A stretch of DNA of 13,774 bases. It comes from Discostella pseudostelligera. Lineage: Eukaryota > Bacillariophyta > Thalassiosirophyceae > Thalassiosirales > Thalassiosiraceae. Below the pieces are notes generated by a model that worked only from the letters and a program-made list of their open reading frames with translations, had not been told where the DNA came from and did not search any database. The position numbers and the translations under genes were made by a program. Positions 6,560 through 13,774 of this stretch are shown here, one piece after another; position 1 is the first letter of the stretch, and each line of letters opens with the position of its first letter. The DNA lies in the NCBI GenBank assembly GCA_036940085.1, contig JALLBK010000915.1:1-13774 (forward strand), written 5' to 3'.

Positions 6560-9500
6560 ATGAGCGACGATGAGCGCCGAAAGCTGAAGTATCGTAGCAA
6601 GCAGAACAACCTTCCACCACCAAAGTAAACATCATCATCATCATCCCTGGACGAGGAATATCAACATCTACAGCCACATGCCTTTCACTTGCAACTACCT
6701 CGTCATCACAAGACGGCTGGGTAAGATCTATATCGAAAGCATTTTTCGGTTGTATTCATTTTTGCTCACCTCAATTCTGACTTCGATCAATCTCGTCCCT
6801 TATCGAATATGTTAGCGGCATTCCCTACGCAACGATAGACGCCCACCGCAAGGCTCGTTATATCATCAAGCTGGCAGAAAATTTGGTATTGAAGGAATCC
6901 TTCTTTGTCAATGATGACGCAGTTGCTGCCGTGGAAGCAAATGGTGTAGCATCAGCAGTGTCAAATGATGATGATATTATGGACGATGGCGACGATGAGA
7001 ATGGTGATGATTTCAATTCATCTCCCACGTCATTGCATCAATTCTCCATGCATTGCCAACGATTGCATTACCAACTTGTTAAATTATCCGAATACCATTA
7101 CAATGGTGGGATCACCCAATTGGAGATTTGTCAATTGATTCTGAAGATATTGGGGTTGTTGTGTGCTACTGTGGAGATGGTCGAAGTAAATAATGCAGAA
7201 GAAGACGGTGTTTCATCCTTGACCATTGAAGATAGCACTACATCAGCACCACGACCACGTAACCTCAAATCAAGGGCGATTACTCATTATGACGATGTGG
7301 GCTACATCCTTGGGGGAGAAGCCGGCATCAACAATGAGCACGAGACAAAGCAACGTCCAGCATCTACGGAAGAATTGCTTTCGCCACCATTCGCCCTGCC
7401 ACCTCCCGTGCGTCTATCACTCCTGAACATTGCATTGCATCTCTTGGGAAATAAGAAGAATGTACTGCGGGGAGTTAGCAATTCGGCAATCACGATACCC
7501 GATGATAATAATAGTCACCAAAGGCTTATCGTCTCCTACCACGCTTTGCTACGCATGCTCCTGCGTACGGCTCCCTATCTCGACGAACATAAGCTGGATG
7601 TCCCTCCCAGTGAGCCTATCGGTACACGCAGTAGCATACTAAAGAAGACTGTCAGTGTGATCCGATCGTGTCGACGATTCTTTGACCAAAAAGGTGGAGC
7701 ATCATCTACCACGACCTTGGAGGACTATATCGGCAGGGATTGGGATGATACCACCGCGCGGCAATTGTGGTCCAGTCTACGCAATGATCTGCAATTCCAT
7801 TCTCACTCAAACTCGTGCTTCCGTGCGCTTATATTGCTATACCTCTTTCACCCCTCCAAGTGTTCGAGCAAATATTACAGCGAGGTGTTGCCACTATGGA
7901 TGGACTGTTGGAGGAATGTGGATCGATGTCCGGAATGGGATTACCTCTGGATGGTCTTATTTTCACGTACTCGTAAATATCTCCCTCTCGACAATGCGGA
8001 GAGTTGCATGATATGGTCGACATTGCGGAAGCATCTTTTGTCATCCTGCAAGTACTGGTTACAAATTCCTGTGGGTGGTATTAGTGCCGATAAGTCATTC
8101 CCTCATGCAAAAGCGCCGGGGATACGAACTTTCCCACATCGGTTGAAGGCATTTGCGGGCATGGGAAGTCAATATGACGAGGGCATGGACTTTGTTGGAA
8201 AATTGACAAAATTATTGATGTTTTGTACCGCCACGGCTACTACTCCTGGTGATGAAAGTAATGACCCAACGACTACAATCTCCGAGGGAACATCAGACAT
8301 TTTACGCTTCCTATCCTTCATCACACCATATTACAATCCTTCCAACTCTGGTGGCTGGTCTTTTCCTATTGGTGCATTTTTGCACTATCTTGCTTTTGAG
8401 CTGTGTGCGAGAGTAGGCATTATGGCAGGTTTGAAAGTATTGCAACGCGATCATTCAGTGGTTGCACACAAGTTATTGCAGGATGACCCATATTTACAGC
8501 ATGTGAATTTGAGGGGGAATGAAATTGTAGCCTTGATGGATGGGATGCTTCCATTGTGTCAGCAGGCACTCTACTCCAAAAACCCAACGATTAGCCATGC
8601 TGGCGAAACGGCGTTGCTATATCTCGCCCAAATTGATCCAGCACGTGTGACACCCCCACTTCTTGACTTCTCGATGCGTGCACTAGACGTGTCATCAGTT
8701 AACTTGAGTCATCAGGCTCCTGCTGCATTGGCAACCTTGTCTCGTTTGTTACAACCCGCTCTACGAGTTCAGAAGGATATTGTTCTATCGCGTTTGCCAG
8801 ATATTCTGAGGCTGTCGTTGGCTGGGATTGATGGTAATGACCAGAATAAGTCTCTACGAACGTTGATCTTTTATAGAAATTTGGTCATGTGGCTTCCTGT
8901 AGGCGGATCGGTCAGAACCCCGAGGAATGTGAGCCAGAATCGTTCGTCAGTGGTAGATAGCGATGGAAACGATGGTACTTTGCAGATTGGCACCTCGTTG
9001 ATGGCTACGCGGTACAGCTTCGCCGACTCTGAGGATTATAAAGCTGCCATAGTAGCTCTTCCACCGAATTCCATTTTGGCCCCGCATGCACCAGACCAAT
9101 CGGGAATGATGGCAGAAGACGAAAATGAAACCGTATTGATGCAGGAAGCCATGAGCGCCATGATTGATTGGTCACAAATGTTCCTCGATCGAATTTACGA
9201 ACTGTTGCGTGCCGCTGGCGAGCAGGAGAAACTTGGCAAGGGCCAGGGAGGAGTAGGCATGCGTCACACCTCCCACGACGTTGCAATGTCGAAGAACTTT
9301 TCTCGCATAATGAAGGAAACTCTGACATACTTCTTCGCGGCCATGGACGAGCAAACATATGAAGCGGCATTGCATAGCGTGACACATTTTTTGCAAGAGG
9401 AGACCTTGCCTTTTGCTGTGAAGGATGCAAGCTTGTTATGCCAAGCAGTTTGCTCGACGAGATTCACCATTGAATCAAGTGATGATACGGACAGAATCGA

Positions 9501-12500
9501 TCGAAGTCCAGGATTTGATGCACTTGTGTCAATATTGACTGAAGACCTTCATCACAAATCGAAGAAATGCATTGTCTACCGTCTTCGATGTCTCAGTGGA
9601 GCGGTTCGATATGCAGGTTCGGCCGTGCTCAAACATCGCAAGGCCGTCACATCGGCAATCTCATTCGCACTCTCAAACTCAGACGATCGAGTAGTATTTA
9701 AGACAGGATGCAAGCTCTTGCGACATGTATTGGCGTCGCAATGTGAGGAGTATCCTATTGCACAATGCGTTCACCCAATGAGGATAAGTAGCTGTGAGAA
9801 TTCATTTCAGCCTGACCTTGGGACCTCTTCCCGGCTGCACGAAGATGCAATCTTGTGGCATATCCCTACCGGCGAACAGCTTGACTATGTAGTAAGCTTA
9901 CTGTCTCAGTTCCCTTTGACGCGTTGGAAGGAATTAGGAAATGCCTCTGCAAATGTTAAGGTTGGTGTTAATTTGCAACAATGGCGACAAACCCTTCGTG
10001 TCATGAGATATGCTCTAAGAGGTTGCTCTGGCATCTTATTAGATGAAGATATCGAAAGCGTCATTCAGAGCACTGGCAGCTTATCTCCCAAGGAAATAGC
10101 GACCGCCCAACTGATGCTTACGTCAACAGTCGAGACGAGGACTGTATTACAAGGTCTTCGGCGAAGGCTGTGCTCAAACGTTCTAGACATCATGTGCTTG
10201 ATCGCGAAGGATACCATCGACTGCGAATCGAAAACGGATCTGAGTGAGAGTGGTAATCCTACCACGCAATATAAATCAAATGAATTCGGACCCATCAGCA
10301 GTGATTCCAAGATTTTGAAGGAAGTCATTCAGATGTCGGAACTATTGGTAGCAAAGCGAGGAGCACACACTAAATCGAGAAATGGCAAAACAATATATCG
10401 GGGTCAGAAGGAGTTACTTGCTGACTTCGTTCTTGCATCGGAGGCTGAATTTCTATCGTCGGTTCTATCCCGCTGTAATGATTCATTGCACACCACAATC
10501 AATCATTCGAAGTTTAAGGATGGGGAAGACTCAGGAAAAACGATATCTCGGGCGCTTCTTGTGTGCCGAATTAATTTATGTTGTCAAGATCTGACTGCGA
10601 ATGCATCAACACAAGTTCTTAAGCGACTCAGGAGGCTAAGGGGTGGACCAGGCGTCGAGGCTCCGGTGAGCCTCTTCTCTCTGGACATGACACTGCAGAC
10701 CGTGCAGGAAAATTGGGGTGGCCCTTCTGCTGGCACCAAACAGTCATCACTCGAATTGTACGAGGCCTTTGTCGACGGTCTGTGTTCACTTGCCTGTCAT
10801 CCAAACATTAATGTACGAGGCAGTGCTCTCACTGCGGTCGATTTTACACTCAGTCGCCTTGGTTGGGTGGTCAAGTACGGCAATCGCCCTTCACGCCTCC
10901 TTTCTGCTATTTCATTGACTGACGATGGCCAAAAGGGCGCCAACGGCATTCCTAGCACCGCACAACTCGTTCATCAAGTTAACTCTCAAGGCAAACGATC
11001 ACGCCTTGCAGAAGTTGTAAAAGGAGTGACAAAGATTGTGGCGATACCAAGGATTCTTAAACACTTCCAATGGGGCGAGATGAATCGTATTGGACTGGTT
11101 CAAACACTTTGCGGCAATCAAAAATTGTTGCAGCTGGTGCCCCCCGAAGAAGTGGCGAAACTCGTACATTACATCAATCAAATCTTCCTCGCGCTACGTT
11201 CCAAAGCTTTTACGCTTCCTCGTGGCTCTTATGAAGAGCAAGCTACTCACGAGGCCTGTTTATCATACCTACTTGGAGTCCTTCGAGAAAGCAAAGCTAC
11301 AGTTAACCCTAACTCGAACTCTCGTAATGACAACGACGACGACGATGCTGGTGCCATGCATTGGCGCGACCGCCTTGTTGCAGCTTGGTTCATATTGACT
11401 TTCGTTGACGAACGTGATTTAATTGTTGGCGAACCGAAGATCATTTCACAACTTTGGACCCTTTGTTCTACGATTATCGAAACGGAGGTTGGTCAACCTT
11501 TGCAACGCGTTTCTCTTGGAATACTTGGTAGGCTTGTTTCGCTCTCGTTGGTGGACATGACGCAAACGCCAAACAAGGACAGGAAAAAGGCCGATCTATC
11601 TGATTTACGTGTCATGTTTTCTAGCGAAAAGTTCTGTCGCGCCTTTGATAATGCTCTCGTCTTTGATCATCGTGAGGATAGCAGTGTGAGTGGGGGTCAT
11701 GGCGCTCAGTGGTCCACTGGGATCGAAGAAATTATACGTGATTCTACCAACAACATCGCACTACGGACGTTGTTCCCTTTCAACCGGATAAGTCAGAAAT
11801 CGTTCACCTACAAAGTCCAGCATTCGCAACTAATCCTCGCCATCCTACTGGCAATTGGTCACGACAATGCCAAGACAACTGCGAACATCTTGCTTGAACA
11901 TGCCAAGGAATTGGTTTCTTCTCCACCGAGCGAGGACCAGCGGAATCAGCAGGTGACATCTGCAGAAATATTCGGCGGGGTTGGTAGGGCGCTGATTCAG
12001 TATAGCACCACCGAAGATGAGCGCAATTTAATTTGGGACACGATGTTGCTACCGTTTCTGGGCGAGGCAGTGGTAAAAATGCCCACGAACCTTTTGGGGG
12101 CGTACTTTGGTGAGTTAGAGCTTGTGTAAGCATTTGTCCATTGAACTTGTGCTGTTCTGCTCACCATTTATCACTTTTCAACCTCCAGATTCTTGCCGAT
12201 ATTGCATTCATCATTTCCCTCCAAGCTTTTTCTTCCCACTTCTGAAGTGGTCCTGCACCAAAGTGCAAACCACCTTATGGCAACACAAGGTCAACGAGGA
12301 CATCGAAGACGGCAACATCGCCCCATCGACATTGAGTGATCGTTTTACTCTTCAGGGGAAGTGGATATTACTCTTACAAGCAGTTATTGTCGAGCTCGAC
12401 AATGAAGATGATCTTGGGGCTGCTTGTAAACCACCCTTCTACACCCAAATATTCGCTGAACAATGCGCATCCGGAGATGTTGGTGCAGCAGTAACATCTA

Positions 12501-13758
12501 CAGAAATTGAACTTGGTCAGTCATGGAGACATGTCAATACCCAAATCACACCATGCCTCTTGAATGCAATTGCTCATCCGTACGATAAGTGCAGAGATCA
12601 TATTGCGTCGTGCCTGTTTCAAATGTGCTACTGTCATCGCAAGTTCATTGGCAATTGCAAGGCTTCTGGAAACGGATCACCCAGTCGTAGTGACGAACTC
12701 GGAATCCAGGTCATTAAGCAGCTAAGCAGCGTTCGCGATTCGAAAACGTATTCATTCAAGGAACGGGTGCGGGCCTTGGGTACCGCGAGGAAGTTCATAG
12801 CATGCTGCGTCCATTGGGGTGATGCGAAACATGAATACTCCGATTATATTATTCCACTTCTACCCCTCACCTTCCATTCATTGCAGACTTTCGACGACAA
12901 GGTTTCGCCGGAAGACCGCGGCATCGAGGCCGATTTAGTAAAGGGATTCCGATATGCCATAGCCGACATCAGTTCCTCGTGCGTTGCCATCTATGGAGTT
13001 TCAGAAGACATGACTCGAGTCCTAAATGTCTTGAAGGAAATGTCCAGCCACGAGTGTTGGCAAATACGACAGGCCAGTGCTCACTTTTTACGGAACTTTC
13101 AAGGTGCGCATAAATTTTTATTCACAAAGGAGCAAGAACAAATGTCGTTATCGATTGCAATTTCTCTCTTGGCTGATGATCGGCGGGAGGTATCAAGCGC
13201 GGCAACGTCTACCCTCACGGGAATACTTGCCATGCTTCCCCAAGCTATCCTGGAGGAGCTCGTGACCAAATATGTCGCTATTGTAAATAAGGTACGTCAC
13301 ACCATTTATGTTTTGCATGGAAATGCAGACTCGATCAAACTATCTCATTGCAATGCTCACTTTTTACTTGCGATATTATGATAAAGTCGATTAAAAAGAA
13401 AGCTCGCAAAGTGGCACCCGAATCAGAACCAACAATATCCTCCGAAGAAGCGGAGATAAAAGCCTCCAAAGAGAGAGCACGTGCCATCCGACAGCAAAGG
13501 TCCGTATTCTTCCTCTCAGCCGTCGTGTTGGGACGTCCCTATGACACTCCGTCATACATCCCAGTAATCCTGGCTGCATTGTCCAAGCACTCATTTGAGC
13601 AGCGAGCATCACTGAATGTCCGCGAGGTGGTGAAGATGGTATGTGGTGAGTACAAACGGACGCATACTGACAATTGGGAGGTGCATCGGAAACAATTTAC
13701 CCGGGAGCAGCTGGAGGCGTTGGAGGATGTGGTTAGCATTCCTCATTATTACGCCTAG
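6560..13758 (+). CDS. PSME4: Proteasome activator PA200 / Blm10, four exons
   Basis: A very large HEAT-repeat ring that caps the 20S proteasome, opens its gate without ATP and, in animals and yeast, promotes breakdown of acetylated histones and unfolded peptides. The preferred model has exons 6560-6624, 6816-12109, 12189-13291 and 13387-13758, giving 2277 aa (human 1843, yeast 2143). Family landmarks in order are: GIPYATIDAHRKARY near residue 23, matching the LPYAERLDAES run of human PA200; an acidic insertion at about 72-87; VIRSCRRFF near 303; YYNPSNSGGW near 525, where the Blm10 middle domain begins; WHIPTGEQ near 1036; and HWRDRLVAAWFIL near 1525. The C-terminal domain has FFLSAVVLGRPYDTPSYIP, YKRTHTDNWEVH and FTREQLEAL. 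The final Tyr-Tyr-Ala is the HbYX-type tail that inserts into the alpha-ring pockets. The gene is head-to-head with UTP4. The first exon is uncertain: see the intron entry and findings. Confidence 0.93.
6721..6815 (+). other. Intron 1 of PSME4; alternative donors at 6625 and 6721
   Basis: The acceptor is ATATGTTAG|C at 6815, with a branch-like TTCTGAC about 35 nt upstream and a pyrimidine-rich stretch. An in-frame TGA at 6778-6780 requires an intron here. Donor GG|GTAAGA at 6721 gives 95 nt and joins KTAG to GIPYATIDAH. Donor AA|GTAAAC at 6625 gives 191 nt and joins NNLPPPN to GIPYATIDAH. Both leave phase 2, matching the acceptor. Only the 6625 donor yields an open frame back to the ATG at 6560, because TAA at 6626-6628 interrupts the longer exon. 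Confidence 0.75.
12110..12188 (+). other. Intron 2 of PSME4 (79 nt, phase 1)
   Basis: Donor TTTG|GTGAGT and acceptor TTTTCAACCTCCAG|AT. The split codon becomes GAT, joining LLGAYF to DSCRYCIHHFPPSFFFPL. This matches the position of the W/F-x-x-C-I run in plant and animal PA200. Unspliced, the frame stops at 12127-12129. Confidence 0.88.
13292..13386 (+). other. Intron 3 of PSME4 (95 nt, phase 0)
   Basis: Donor AATAAG|GTACGT joins to the acceptor ATTATGATAAAG|TCG, giving YVAIVNK-SIKKKARKVAP. A second acceptor at 13398 would also keep frame and drop four residues (SIKK). The acceptors are AAG rather than the usual CAG or TAG. Retention would end the protein about 30 codons on, before the C-terminal domain. 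Confidence 0.8.
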
Positions 13759-13774
13759 AAAATGAGAAGGAGTG

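Noticed and set aside
6629..6645. ATC/CAT trinucleotide run as a regulatory repeat
   Set aside because: Only about five units; such runs are common, and it is described adequately as part of the alternative PA200 first exon.
6678..6720. ATG at 6678 as the PA200 start
   Set aside because: It leaves phase 1 at the 6721 donor, while the acceptor at 6815 needs phase 2, so the protein would soon terminate.
12189..12246. Alternative reading ILADIAFIISLQAF after PSME4 intron 2
   Set aside because: It needs a phase-0 donor that is not present and stops after SSHF; the phase-1 frame continues into conserved PA200 sequence.
12122..13381. Apparent separate gene starting near 12122
   Set aside because: Its first 22 codons are intron, and the rest continues PA200 in phase after the acceptor at 12188. 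It is exon 3 of that gene.

Overview
The window looks like ordinary nuclear chromosome from a compact, intron-poor eukaryote. Three multi-exon protein genes fill about 90% of it. Introns are short (79-95 nt) with GT-AG ends and mostly GTAAGT or GTGAGT donors. Intergenic gaps are a few hundred bases, and the proteins carry acidic, Lys/Ser-rich or Gly-rich insertions. This style, together with the GT31 glycosyltransferase type, fits a stramenopile alga, perhaps a centric diatom. The taxon is inference: no rRNA or other marker is present.

Layout. (1) 132-1926, minus strand: three-exon type II membrane glycosyltransferase of family GT31, like core-1 beta-1,3-galactosyltransferase (C1GALT1). (2) 1927-2497: intergenic, with a tandem CACGTG element close to the glycosyltransferase gene and a possible 3'UTR intron of the next gene. 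(3) 2498-6219, minus strand: two-exon WD40 gene for the small-subunit processome protein UTP4 (cirhin), with a 335-residue basic, disordered N-terminal extension that contains an internal tandem duplication. (4) 6220-6559: a head-to-head promoter region of about 340 bp holding a G-quadruplex motif, a hexamer microsatellite and a 13-bp direct repeat. (5) 6560-13758, plus strand: proteasome activator PA200/Blm10 (PSME4), about 2277 aa in four exons, ending in the gate-opening Tyr-Tyr-Ala.

UTP4 (ribosome assembly) and PA200 (proteasome capping) share one upstream region, so coordinated expression of protein synthesis and turnover is possible but unproven. The glycosyltransferase is a separate Golgi function. 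I found no transposons, CRISPR arrays, RNA genes or virus-like genes, and nothing that amounts to a wholly new system. The points most worth checking are the unusual 5' end of the PA200 gene (two phase-compatible donors around an in-frame TAA), the shared promoter, the UTP4 extension and the altered DxD motif of the glycosyltransferase. The intron junctions were worked out by hand from splice consensus, reading phase and family alignment remembered without tools.
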